The notes under the pieces were generated by a model, which searched no databases, was not told the DNA's origin, and saw only the letters and a list, made by a program, of their open reading frames with translations. Shown piece by piece: positions 1 through 7,743 of a stretch of 64,000 nt of DNA (position 1 is its first letter; each line of letters begins with the position of its first letter). A program made the position numbers and the translations under genes. Source of the stretch: Nostoc sp. TCL26-01 (lineage in GTDB: Bacteria > Cyanobacteriota > Cyanobacteriia > Cyanobacteriales > Nostocaceae). Location of the stretch: the NCBI RefSeq assembly GCF_013393945.1, contig NZ_CP040297.1, forward strand, positions 3,752,001 through 3,816,000, given 5' to 3'.

Positions 1-18
1 ACTATTGACCAATGACAA

Positions 19-852
19 TTACTTACTCACTACTCTCTTAGCTAAACCCAAGGTTTTCAAAGCTTTAATACTCCACCAAGTCACATCAATTTCCCACCAC
101 TGGAAGCCTGATTTGGCTACATTGGGGTAAGTGTGATGGTTGTTGTGCCAACCTTCGCCATAGGTGAGGAGAGAAACCCACCACAAATTACGCGCGTTAT
201 CATTGGCTGCAAAGGTGCGATAACCCCACATATGTGTGGCAGAATTGACAAACCACGTGGAATGCCAGAGTAATACTGCTCTGACAAACATCCCGTAAAT
301 CACAAAAGACCATCCGCCGCAAGCGTAAAGTAGTAGCCCTAGAGGAATTTGCAATAGTAAGAAGTAGCGGTCTAACCAACGATAGAAAGGTTGTCTAGCT
401 AAATCAGGGGCAGACTTTTGATAGATTTTATTGTCAAAAAACTCAGGGCGGGGGTAGAAAATCCACAACATATGACTCCACCAAAAACCGCGTTGAGCAG
501 AATAGGGATCTAAGTTGGGATCTTCCGTATGGGCGTGATGCTGGCGGTGTCCACCCACCCAAAAAATAGGCCCTCCTTGAAGAGCTAAAGCGCCGATGAT
601 GGCGATCGCATATTCTAACCATTTGGGTACTTGAAAACTCTTATGGCTAAGTAATCGGTGATACCCCAAACAAATACCAATACTGCCAAATAACCAGTGT
701 AAAAATAACACCAAACCCAAAGCAGACCAGGAAAAAAACCAAGGAGCCAATAAAGCTAAGATATGAATTGTGGCAAAAAATACTACATTTACCCAACTGA
801 GGCGCAGTAAATTCTCCCCCTCAGAGGCGAGTGTTAGATGTTTTGAAGTCAT
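19..852 (-). CDS. desC: Acyl-lipid/acyl-CoA delta-9 desaturase
   Basis: Integral membrane di-iron fatty-acid desaturase that should place a double bond at C9 of membrane acyl chains. The three histidine boxes are visible: HRLLSH, HRQHHAH and HNNHHT, with two hydrophobic hairpins between them. Length (277 aa) suits the family. I chose the ATG at 852 (MTSKHLT...) over an upstream start at 873, because the longer form would run into the palindrome at 871-889. Divergent from a TetR-type regulator 88 bp away, which probably controls it. Function secure; the exact acyl substrate form (lipid-bound or CoA) is not shown by sequence. Confidence 0.92.
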   Translation of the reverse strand: MTSKHLTLASEGENLLRLSWVNVVFFATIHILALLAPWFFSWSALGLVLFLHWLFGSIGICLGYHRLLSHKSFQVPKWLEYAIAIIGALALQGGPIFWVGGHRQHHAHTEDPNLDPYSAQRGFWWSHMLWIFYPRPEFFDNKIYQKSAPDLARQPFYRWLDRYFLLLQIPLGLLLYACGGWSFVIYGMFVRAVLLWHSTWFVNSATHMWGYRTFAANDNARNLWWVSLLTYGEGWHNNHHTYPNVAKSGFQWWEIDVTWWSIKALKTLGLAKRVVSK

Positions 853-870
853 AATAATTGTAAACCAAAG

Positions 871-889
871 CAAGTGTCACTTACACTTG
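871..889. promoter_or_regulatory. Palindromic operator candidate 1 (TetR type)
   Basis: CAAGTGT-cactt-ACACTTG, perfect 7-bp arms, lies 18 bp upstream of the desaturase start in the divergent intergenic region. Size and symmetry fit a TetR-family operator; binding is inferred. Confidence 0.55.
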
Positions 890-915
890 GTATGCTAACA
901 TCTCTATTTCTGATG

Positions 916-932
916 TGCAAGTAACGCTTGCA
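916..932. promoter_or_regulatory. Palindromic operator candidate 2 (TetR type)
   Basis: TGCAAG-taacg-CTTGCA, perfect 6-bp arms, 8 bp before the ATG of the TetR gene. It shares the CAAGT half-site with the palindrome at 871-889, suggesting one protein acts on both promoters, including autoregulation. Confidence 0.5.
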
Positions 933-940
933 TTTTATTT

Positions 941-2167
941 ATGACCTCTCAACCCCTCTCAACTCGTCAACGCTTGATTCAAGCGGCATTGGAGTTATTT
1001 ACAGCTCAAGGAGTGAGTGCCACTACAACCCGGCAAATTGCCGAAAGAGCAACAGTGAATGAAGTAACCTTGTTTCGCAATTTTGGGAATAAACATGGGC
1101 TACTTTTGGCTGTGTTAGAAGAATCGGCAGCTTTTAAAAACTTAGGCGAGTCTTTGGTGCGACGAGCAACTCCCCCAGGTAATGTTTATCAAGCATTAAA
1201 AGATTATGCAAGTGACACTTTACACGCTTTAGAAAGAATACCAGAGTTAGTTAGGTCTGTGGTGGGTGAAGCTGACCAATTTCCTACAGACAATCGTCGT
1301 GCTTTGGGAAGAGGATTGACAGAGGCTAACCGCTATGTGGCTGAATATTTAGCAACTGTGATTCAACAGGGAGATTTAAGCACCTATCTACCCGCAGAAA
1401 AATTAGCTAGTTTACTCAATGGGATGATTTTGGGTTATGCTGTCATCGAATTTACTAGCGAATTTCACCAACTATGGGAAAGTCGGGATGATTTTCTGGA
1501 AAATTTGGTGGAATTATTTCTGCAAGGCGCGATGTCACCCGCTACAACATCAGCAACAAGCCGCATCGAAAGAAGTATTATTACCCCAGAAGTAGCCGAT
1601 TTACCTGCTGTTTTAGTCCATGAAATTCTCCGTCAAGCCAGAAAATCAGGGGTGCAAGATTATGCGATCGCTTATGTATTATTTGCTGCGGGTTTATCAC
1701 TCACAGAAATAGTTAACTTACAGCGCAACCAACAGATTTATGATACTGATGGTCACTTTATTCAGATTACAACCCCAGGATTTGTGCGGCAAGTGCCTGT
1801 AAATCAGTGGATTTTGGGTAAACGTTATGGTTCCTACACCAACAATCCTTTAATTAAATGGTTGAAAAGTCGGAAAGATGCTGATCTGGCTATGTTTCTC
1901 AATACAGCAGCTCAACCAATCTCGGAAGCGGAGGTTTTAGAAAATTGGCAAACATGGACTAAAGGATTATTGACTCCCCAAGGACAAATACCAGAAATTT
2001 CGCAAGCTCAACATACTTGGCGTGTGGAAATGTTGATGCGGGGTATGAGTCTAGACAATTTGAGTATACTTACAGGTGGCGATCGCTCTCAATTACAACC
2101 TTACGCCCATAGAGCTAGAGAAAAATCGGCTCTAGAGCAAGCAACTCGTCTAGATGCCAAGGGTTAG
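941..2167 (+). CDS. TetR regulator fused to a tyrosine-recombinase-like C-terminal domain
   Basis: Residues about 8-55 form a TetR helix-turn-helix (TTRQIAERATVNEVTLFRNF), followed by a helical ligand/dimer domain to about residue 195. The remaining 210 residues are unusual for TetR (typical length 190-220): GLSLTEIVNL at 251 matches the box I region of tyrosine recombinases but with Ser for the catalytic Arg; HTWR at 358-361 matches box II HxxR; PYAHR at 387-391 aligns with the nucleophile Tyr region (Y388). The protein therefore looks like a DNA-binding regulator carrying a degenerate integrase fold. It diverges from the desaturase, its likely target. TetR assignment is secure; the recombinase resemblance is my own motif reading. 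Confidence 0.88.
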   Translation: MTSQPLSTRQRLIQAALELFTAQGVSATTTRQIAERATVNEVTLFRNFGNKHGLLLAVLEESAAFKNLGESLVRRATPPGNVYQALKDYASDTLHALERIPELVRSVVGEADQFPTDNRRALGRGLTEANRYVAEYLATVIQQGDLSTYLPAEKLASLLNGMILGYAVIEFTSEFHQLWESRDDFLENLVELFLQGAMSPATTSATSRIERSIITPEVADLPAVLVHEILRQARKSGVQDYAIAYVLFAAGLSLTEIVNLQRNQQIYDTDGHFIQITTPGFVRQVPVNQWILGKRYGSYTNNPLIKWLKSRKDADLAMFLNTAAQPISEAEVLENWQTWTKGLLTPQGQIPEISQAQHTWRVEMLMRGMSLDNLSILTGGDRSQLQPYAHRAREKSALEQATRLDAKG

Positions 2168-2301
2168 ATGACAAATAAAAGTGATCTTAGTTACTTTGTT
2201 GTGAGCGATCGCCTGTTAACCTCTATCTTAGGGTCAATTCAAAAATCACAAGTCAAAGGTAAAAATACACTGAAAACTCTGCAATAAAATAAACTTAGCT
2301 T

Positions 2302-2751
2302 ATGAGACGCAAGGTAAACAAAGTATTAGATCAGTCTGGGGTTATTCCTTACAGACAGAGAAATGGCAGGATTGAAATCTTGTTAATTACCACACGCGAT
2401 CGACAAGATTGGGTTATCCCTAAAGGCGGGGTTGTCAAAGGTATGAGTCCGCCTGCATCAGCCGCTAAAGAAGCATGGGAAGAAGCCGGAGTACTGGGAC
2501 AAGTGGATGCGAATAAACTTGGTACTTATAAATATCGGAAACGAGGCAAAGTTTACCGAGTGAAGATGTATTTGTTACCAGTTGATATGTTAATTGATAA
2601 TTATCCAGAAGCCAGTAAAAGATATCGGCGATGGTTGGATGTGACTCAAGCGATTAAATTGATTAAAAAAGATGCTATTAAACGTATTTTAAAAGTATTT
2701 ATCCAGACTAAATTATCCTATAACATATCTATTAATAATACCAATTTATAA
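2302..2751 (+). CDS. Nudix hydrolase (DIPP-like)
   Basis: A 149-aa single-domain Nudix protein expected to hydrolyse a nucleoside-diphosphate-linked compound; its N-terminus and PKGG lead-in resemble diphosphoinositol polyphosphate phosphohydrolases. The Nudix box spans about residues 42-64 and ends in KEAWEEAGV, so the metal-binding REUXEE part is kept (with Lys for Arg). The first glutamate of GX5EX7 is replaced by Met48. Stands alone on the plus strand. Substrate unknown. Confidence 0.85.
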   Translation: MRRKVNKVLDQSGVIPYRQRNGRIEILLITTRDRQDWVIPKGGVVKGMSPPASAAKEAWEEAGVLGQVDANKLGTYKYRKRGKVYRVKMYLLPVDMLIDNYPEASKRYRRWLDVTQAIKLIKKDAIKRILKVFIQTKLSYNISINNTNL

Positions 2752-2976
2752 TCTCATTCTGACTGAGATACACCTTAATTAAGGTCAAAAAATATAACTA
2801 AATTAATTTTTAGTATAGTTAAATAATAGGACTCCTATTTGATTTTCGTTGGTAGCTTTTTAAATTTTGAATTGATATTAGACGTTTGCGTTACAACGAA
2901 AATTTATTACATCGGCAGTTGCAAAATATCAATTACGGTTAATAATTTACGATGTACAAAAGGAGGTTATTCGTCA

Positions 2977-3315
2977 ATGGCTGTAGAAAAATATCGACAG
3001 TATATTCAACATCTTCTTAGCGAACGTCAAAAGAGAGCTTCAATGCAACGAAATGCTGAGGAGTATGAGGTGCAAACAATTTTTGACGAACAGCAAGACC
3101 ACTATCAATTACTTTATGTTGGTTGGCGGGGAAATAAACGCGACTTTGGCTGTATTCTACATCTCGATATTAAAGATGGGAAAATATGGATTCAACATGA
3201 TGGTACAGAAGAAGGAATTGCCAATCGATTACTGGAAATGGGAGTACCAAAACAAGATATTATTTTGGCGTTCCACGAACCCTATGTACGTCAGTTTACC
3301 GGGTTTGGAGCTTGA
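2977..3315 (+). CDS. xisI: XisI family protein (fdxN element excision controlling factor)
   Basis: A 112-aa protein of the XisI family, first described as needed for excision of the fdxN element during heterocyst differentiation. The typical start (MAVEKYRQYIQ) and the C-terminal HEPYVRQFTGF block are present. The ATG at 2977 is preceded by a strong AAGGAGG at 2959-2965, so an upstream in-frame extension from 2839 is not used. xisI genes are usually paired with xisH; no xisH is found on either side here, so this is an orphan copy. Many such paralogues exist in filamentous cyanobacteria and their role is unclear. Confidence 0.9.
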   Translation: MAVEKYRQYIQHLLSERQKRASMQRNAEEYEVQTIFDEQQDHYQLLYVGWRGNKRDFGCILHLDIKDGKIWIQHDGTEEGIANRLLEMGVPKQDIILAFHEPYVRQFTGFGA

Positions 3316-3569
3316 GGAATTAAAGGACATGGGCTATGATTCGGTATGCTGGTTAAAGCCTTGCATTTTCCCGCCCAATACCAAGCGATCGCAATTGCTG
3401 ATATCTTCTGAATTGTGGTAAACCAGTTTTAGGCTAGCACAGGTAATTATTGATAATGCAAACGACCGAACACATATTCACAATTTCCTTATACAAATTC
3501 CCAAGCTATCACTGATGTAAAAAAATACATTTATCACAGAAACTAGACTTAAACTAGTTGTAGGCAGTT

Positions 3570-3854
3570 ATGAAAAGTCAACTTATAGTCATTACCTTAG
3601 CTCTAGCTACTACGCTTACTTCGTTTCCTGCAAAAGCTCAAACGGTTTGTAAAGTTACAGACCCAACCGGAACTCTATTAAACTTACGTAAATCACCCAA
3701 TGGACAAATCATAGGCACAATAAAGAACGACACAGAAGTTTATATTTATGAAATTGTTCATGATGAGAAAAACCGATTATGGGCTAAGGTCGGCTTTGAA
3801 GGTAGAGTCTGGGGTTGGGCGTTTCGAGAGTTTATTAGTTGTTATCAGCACTAA
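3570..3854 (+). CDS. Small secreted SH3-like domain protein
   Basis: 94 aa with a clear signal peptide (MKSQLIVITLALATTLTS...KAQ, cleavage near residue 23) followed by one bacterial SH3-type domain (TGTLLNLRKSPNGQIIGTI...WAKVGFEGRVWGWAF). Such domains bind cell-wall or protein ligands in the periplasm. Two cysteines (in VCKV and ISCYQH) could form a disulfide joining the ends. Single gene; no operon partner. Confidence 0.75.
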   Translation: MKSQLIVITLALATTLTSFPAKAQTVCKVTDPTGTLLNLRKSPNGQIIGTIKNDTEVYIYEIVHDEKNRLWAKVGFEGRVWGWAFREFISCYQH

Positions 3855-3864
3855 CGACATAAAG

Positions 3865-4032
3865 CAATACGGTTCAGTTAAGCATAAAAGTAGAAAAGTA
3901 GGTTGGGTTGAGCGACAGCGAAACCCAACAAAGTCCTGATAACGTTAGGTTACTCTCCGAGAAGGCTTACGCCTACATTCTTCAACCCAACTTACACCAG
4001 TTGTAGTTTTTAGCTTTAACTGAAGTATATCT
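3865..4032. repeat. Degenerate MITE-like repeat, copy 1
   Basis: Begins with CAATACGGTTCAGTTAAG, identical to the left end of the MITE at 26461, and ends near 4030 in a decayed mirror (TTTAACTGAAGTATAT). Its core from 3898 (GTAGGTTGGGTTGAGC) to about 3996 contains GAAGGCTTACGCCTAC and recurs at 55225-55321. Confidence 0.6.
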
Positions 4033-4096
4033 TGATCGCAAAAGTAATTTGTAGGTCATTACCTACTGAACTCCAATTTAATGGAGATTAATTAAA

Positions 4097-4705
4097 ATGG
4101 CATTTAGTAATTATAAAAGTATTAGTGCAGTAATTAAAAAATTTCAAATCAAATATATACAGGCTAATTTCATGTTAGAAATAAATTTTCCTGTACAACA
4201 ATCTTTCAAAGAGGAGCTAGATTTACTATTTATCGATGGGGTTATTGATAATTCTGAAGATGCTATTTGTGAAAATCTGATCTATCCAGTATTAAAAGAA
4301 GTATGGAAATCTTACCGAAGTAAATTAACACTTTGGAGTCATGAAACATTAGCTTATGATGAAGATTTATCAGGTGTTCCAGATTATACAGTGGCACAGC
4401 GAAATCCTCTGGCAACAATTGTTTTTGATAAACCTTATTTTTTAACTGTTGAAGCTAAACAAGATAAATTTGAAGAAGGTTGGGGGCAGTGTTTAGCGGA
4501 AATGATCGCAGTACAGCGAATTAATAATGATTTTGAAAATGATGTTTTCGGGATTGTTTCTAACGGAAAAATATGGCAGTTTGGAAAATTAGTTAATGAT
4601 GTATTTACTCGAAATCAAAATTTGTATGTGATTCAAGATTTAGATAAATTATTTGCTGCGGTGAATTATATTTTTCAACAATGTGAATTAAAAATAAAAT
4701 CCTAA
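4097..4705 (+). CDS. PD-(D/E)XK nuclease-fold protein, function unknown
   Basis: 202 aa, not assigned to a named gene. The middle shows a restriction-nuclease-like core: PDY at 95-97 (D96), a strand, then VEAKQ (E119, K121), preceded by an acidic helix (SEDAICENL, E59) that could supply the first catalytic Glu. This resembles the type I restriction HsdR-like N-terminal and related single-domain proteins. Preceded by an ATG with TGGAGAT upstream. No methyltransferase neighbour, so it is not obviously part of a restriction-modification pair. Confidence 0.7.
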   Translation: MAFSNYKSISAVIKKFQIKYIQANFMLEINFPVQQSFKEELDLLFIDGVIDNSEDAICENLIYPVLKEVWKSYRSKLTLWSHETLAYDEDLSGVPDYTVAQRNPLATIVFDKPYFLTVEAKQDKFEEGWGQCLAEMIAVQRINNDFENDVFGIVSNGKIWQFGKLVNDVFTRNQNLYVIQDLDKLFAAVNYIFQQCELKIKS

Positions 4706-4751
4706 GACAAATGTGACAGAAGCATCGCTGTGGAGAATAATCATTACTTAA

Positions 4752-5213
4752 CTAATCAGGTAAAAACTCTTGATTTAAACATTCCTCCGCAGTCCAAAAA
4801 GACTCTACTGGAAAAATATCAATGGTTAACCCAGTTTCTAAAGCCGCTAACTGACGCGCATCCTGATAACATTCGATAAAGTTTTCAGCAAAGTACTTTT
4901 TCAAACTTGGGCTATCTTGCAAATTTTTATTTAGTCTACGTCGATGTTCAAAGATAGTAGAAAGCCAACTATTAGTACGTTTTTCTGGTTGATATTTGTA
5001 TTTTAATAGGTGCATTAATACAATTACTAAATTGCTTTCTAAAGCTCTTTTTTCACTTCTCCCCATACTTTCAATTTCTTCAATCAGATTTTCTAAATCA
5101 ACATCAGAAAATCTACCTTCTTTTAACTGTTTAACAGTTGTCTCTATCCACATATAAAAATCTTGATCGTAAAGACGAAAGTTTTTAAAAACTGTTGGTT
5201 GAGTCGCTGCCAT
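4752..5213 (-). CDS. DUF29 family protein
   Basis: 153 aa with the DUF29 pattern: YDQDFYMWIETTVKQLKEG near residue 14, then DLENLIEEIESMGRSEKRAL and a long basic helical tail with LLKYKYQPEKR. The family is abundant in cyanobacteria, often near mobile DNA, and has no established function. Predicted cytosolic and all-helical. Confidence 0.85.
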   Translation of the reverse strand: MAATQPTVFKNFRLYDQDFYMWIETTVKQLKEGRFSDVDLENLIEEIESMGRSEKRALESNLVIVLMHLLKYKYQPEKRTNSWLSTIFEHRRRLNKNLQDSPSLKKYFAENFIECYQDARQLAALETGLTIDIFPVESFWTAEECLNQEFLPD

Positions 5214-5393
5214 CTAATTTTCCAACCTCCAAAATCCAAACAGTGAAACTAATTTATTCCTGCTTTGGCTATGCCCATTACATATCTAAAATAGATTCTA
5301 ACGCAGCGAAAATCTCTAACTGTGCATTATGCTGAAGCGATTACACACCCTACTGTACTGTAAATCACGGTGCTAAGAGTACGATTCTATCAC

Positions 5394-5421
5394 AAAAGCC
5401 ACCTATACAGGTGGCTTTTTT
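5394..5421. terminator. Hairpin terminator next to tRNA-Val
   Basis: Perfect 11-bp stem AAAAGCCACCT / AGGTGGCTTTT with loop ATAC and T-rich tracts on both strands, just past the 3' end of the tRNA on the minus strand. Confidence 0.75.
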
Positions 5422-5424
5422 GAA

Positions 5425-5497
<73 letters not shown>

Positions 5498-5580
5498 GTT
5501 AATTTCACTAACAATCAATATAGCAAAAGATTTTGAATTGCGCTAGTATTTTTGAGAAAAAATTTTTGAGAACCTGATAA

Positions 5581-6174
5581 ATGCCCTCTGGTCGAACCCA
5601 CGATCGCATTACTTTATGGGCGTTGCCATTGGTGGCTGGTGTGTCTTTCTGGCAGACTCGCTCTGGTAACGTGACTTTGTTGGTAGCAGGCGGGTTTATG
5701 TTTGGTGGGTTGATGTTCGGCCCTGATTTGGATATTTACTCGCGTCAGTATCAACGCTGGGGCTTTTTGCGTTGGATTTGGCTACCTTATCAAAAAAGTC
5801 TCCGCCATCGTTCTTTTTTATCTCATGGGCCGATTATTGGCACGACATTGCGGGTAGTTTATTTGGTGAGTTGGTTGGCTGTTGTGGCGATGGTGATTTT
5901 GGCAGTTGCTGATAAGCTAGGGAATGTGTCTGTGACTTGGCAAGATTTGGAGGGTAGTGTTAGGCGATCGCTTTCAAGTTATGGGACTGAGTTTTTGGCT
6001 TTGTTTTTGGGGTTGGAATTGGGGGCGATGAGTCATTCTCTCAGCGATTGGGGAGGTTCGGCTTATAAGCGGTGGCAAAAGCAGGGGGTCAAGGGTTTGC
6101 TACCTCGTGGGATGAAGAAGCGTCAGGTGAAAAGTCGTCGGGCTACGGGGGGGAGAGGGAAGGAAAAGAGGTAA
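5581..6174 (+). CDS. DUF2227 putative metal-binding membrane protein
   Basis: 197 aa resembling the cyanobacterial DUF2227 family and YdjM-like metal-dependent membrane proteins. Conserved metal-type residues: RTHDR near the N-terminus, GPDLD (about 51), HRSFLSHGP (about 78) and MSHSLSDW (about 153). Three or four hydrophobic segments cross the membrane. The tail is very basic (KKRQVKSRRATGGRGKEKR). mazG follows 28 bp later in the same direction, perhaps co-transcribed. Biochemical role unknown. Confidence 0.82.
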   Translation: MPSGRTHDRITLWALPLVAGVSFWQTRSGNVTLLVAGGFMFGGLMFGPDLDIYSRQYQRWGFLRWIWLPYQKSLRHRSFLSHGPIIGTTLRVVYLVSWLAVVAMVILAVADKLGNVSVTWQDLEGSVRRSLSSYGTEFLALFLGLELGAMSHSLSDWGGSAYKRWQKQGVKGLLPRGMKKRQVKSRRATGGRGKEKR

Positions 6175-6202
6175 TATCTAAAACGCAGAGGCACGCGGAG
6201 TT

Positions 6203-7030
6203 ATGGAATTGAGTCAAAATCAAGACAATATGGAGACTTTGGCGGCGTTGCAGGAGTTGATTGAGGTGGTGGCAAAGTTGCGATCGCCTGATGGGGGTTG
6301 TCCTTGGGATTTGGCACAAACTCCTGCAAGTCTGACACCTTATGTGATAGAGGAAGCTTATGAGGTGGTGGATGCGATTAAAAGTGGGGTGCAGGATGCG
6401 ATCGCTGAGGAGTTGGGAGATTTATTATTACAGGTGGTATTGCAAGCGCAAATTGCGAGTGAGTATGGGCAATTTTCTCTAGAAGCAGTTGCCAAAGGTA
6501 TTACGCAAAAGTTGATTCGTCGTCATCCCCATGTGTTTGGTGATGTAACTGTGGAAAATGCGGATGAGGTGCGGCAAAATTGGGAACAAATCAAGGCACA
6601 GGAAAAAGGTGAATCATCGGCAGAAAGTCAAAAGCTGAGTACAAAACTCAGTCGTTATAGCAGGACTTTGCCTCCCCTAACAGCAGCGATGAAGATTTCT
6701 CAAAAGGCGGCTGAGGTAGGGTTTGAGTGGGAAAATATTGATGGGGTGTGGGCAAAGTTCCACGAGGAGTTACAAGAGTTTCAACAGGCAGTTGCACAAG
6801 AGTCACCAGAACGTCAACAGGCAGAATTAGGTGATTTACTTTTTGCCATCATTCAGTTAGCCCGTTGGCATAATCTTGACCCCAGTGAAGGTTTACAAGG
6901 CACTAATCAACGGTTTGTCCAACGGTTGCAAAAAATGGAGGCAGTAGTAAACCGTCCCCTAACAGATTACAGTTTGGATGAGTTAGAAGCCCTCTGGCAA
7001 CAGGCTAAAGCTGAACTTGCTCAAGAGTAA
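6203..7030 (+). CDS. mazG: Nucleoside triphosphate pyrophosphohydrolase MazG
   Basis: Hydrolyses NTPs and dNTPs to monophosphates plus pyrophosphate in housecleaning and stringent-response control. 275 aa with the expected tandem MazG domains: first EEAYEVVDAI...EELGDLLLQVV (about 50-90), second EELQEFQQAV...AELGDLLFAIIQLARW (about 195-225). The entry motif RSPDGGCPWD is intact. An ATG at codon 10 is an alternative start. Confidence 0.95.
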   Translation: MELSQNQDNMETLAALQELIEVVAKLRSPDGGCPWDLAQTPASLTPYVIEEAYEVVDAIKSGVQDAIAEELGDLLLQVVLQAQIASEYGQFSLEAVAKGITQKLIRRHPHVFGDVTVENADEVRQNWEQIKAQEKGESSAESQKLSTKLSRYSRTLPPLTAAMKISQKAAEVGFEWENIDGVWAKFHEELQEFQQAVAQESPERQQAELGDLLFAIIQLARWHNLDPSEGLQGTNQRFVQRLQKMEAVVNRPLTDYSLDELEALWQQAKAELAQE

Positions 7031-7034
7031 TCTG

Positions 7035-7676
7035 TTAACCTATTTGTCCTTTTACCCATTCTCTAATTGCTTGTCGAAAAACCCGTCTTCCTGCCATGCG
7101 GTATCTTTCGATAAGTGATGGAATTTCTTGAATGTTCAAATGAGGAAATACTAAACTTTTTTCTTGTTGGATATATTCTTTACCTTGCAACTGGTAAATT
7201 TTGATTTCTCCAGCGTCATAGCACCAAATTTCGGGTATGCCTAGACGGGCGTAAATGGGAAAGCGATCTAAAGATTTACTAGTAACATCAATTTCTAGAG
7301 CTAAGTCTGGTGGCGGGTCTTGATTTAAATCAAACTTAAGTTTACCTCTAATTAAGGCTTCATTTTGGAAATAAAAACAATTATCAGATTCTATGCCAGC
7401 CTTTTGTAGTTCTCTTTTCCAAGTAGTTGAGCCATAACACTCATAATCTAGCTCTAAAACTTCAGCCGTATCTTTGATGATGTCACCCATTAGTTCTTTG
7501 TAATATTCGTGTTCTGGTAATGGTGTCATAATCTCTAACGTGCCATCATCATAAGCTATCCTAGCTGCACGATTTTCACCTAAGTCTACTAATAGATTTT
7601 CCAATTGTTGCCAACTGATATTGTAGAGAATCACTCGATCAGCACGACGTTCAGTTAACAGCATAAGTCCTGGCAA
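7035..7676 (-). CDS. Uma2 family (DUF820) endonuclease-fold protein
   Basis: 213 aa with the PD-(D/E)XK-type core of the Uma2 family: PPPDLALEIDVTSKS gives D124, E128 and K134, followed by YARLGIPEIWCYD. Early segment DDGTLEIMTPLPEHEYY is also diagnostic. The family is greatly expanded in cyanobacteria, with no confirmed physiological substrate. Ends 4 bp from the stop of convergent mazG. Confidence 0.9.
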   Translation of the reverse strand: MPGLMLLTERRADRVILYNISWQQLENLLVDLGENRAARIAYDDGTLEIMTPLPEHEYYKELMGDIIKDTAEVLELDYECYGSTTWKRELQKAGIESDNCFYFQNEALIRGKLKFDLNQDPPPDLALEIDVTSKSLDRFPIYARLGIPEIWCYDAGEIKIYQLQGKEYIQQEKSLVFPHLNIQEIPSLIERYRMAGRRVFRQAIREWVKGQIG

Positions 7677-7743
7677 AATCAGTGAGCAATTAACATTTGA
7701 CTACTAAGGCATATCACCAATGACACACCTTAGTCGTCTCAAC

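Noticed and set aside
3053..3421. 122-aa plus-strand frame overlapping xisI
   Set aside because: Out-of-frame shadow of xisI; its downstream tail has no recognisable domain.
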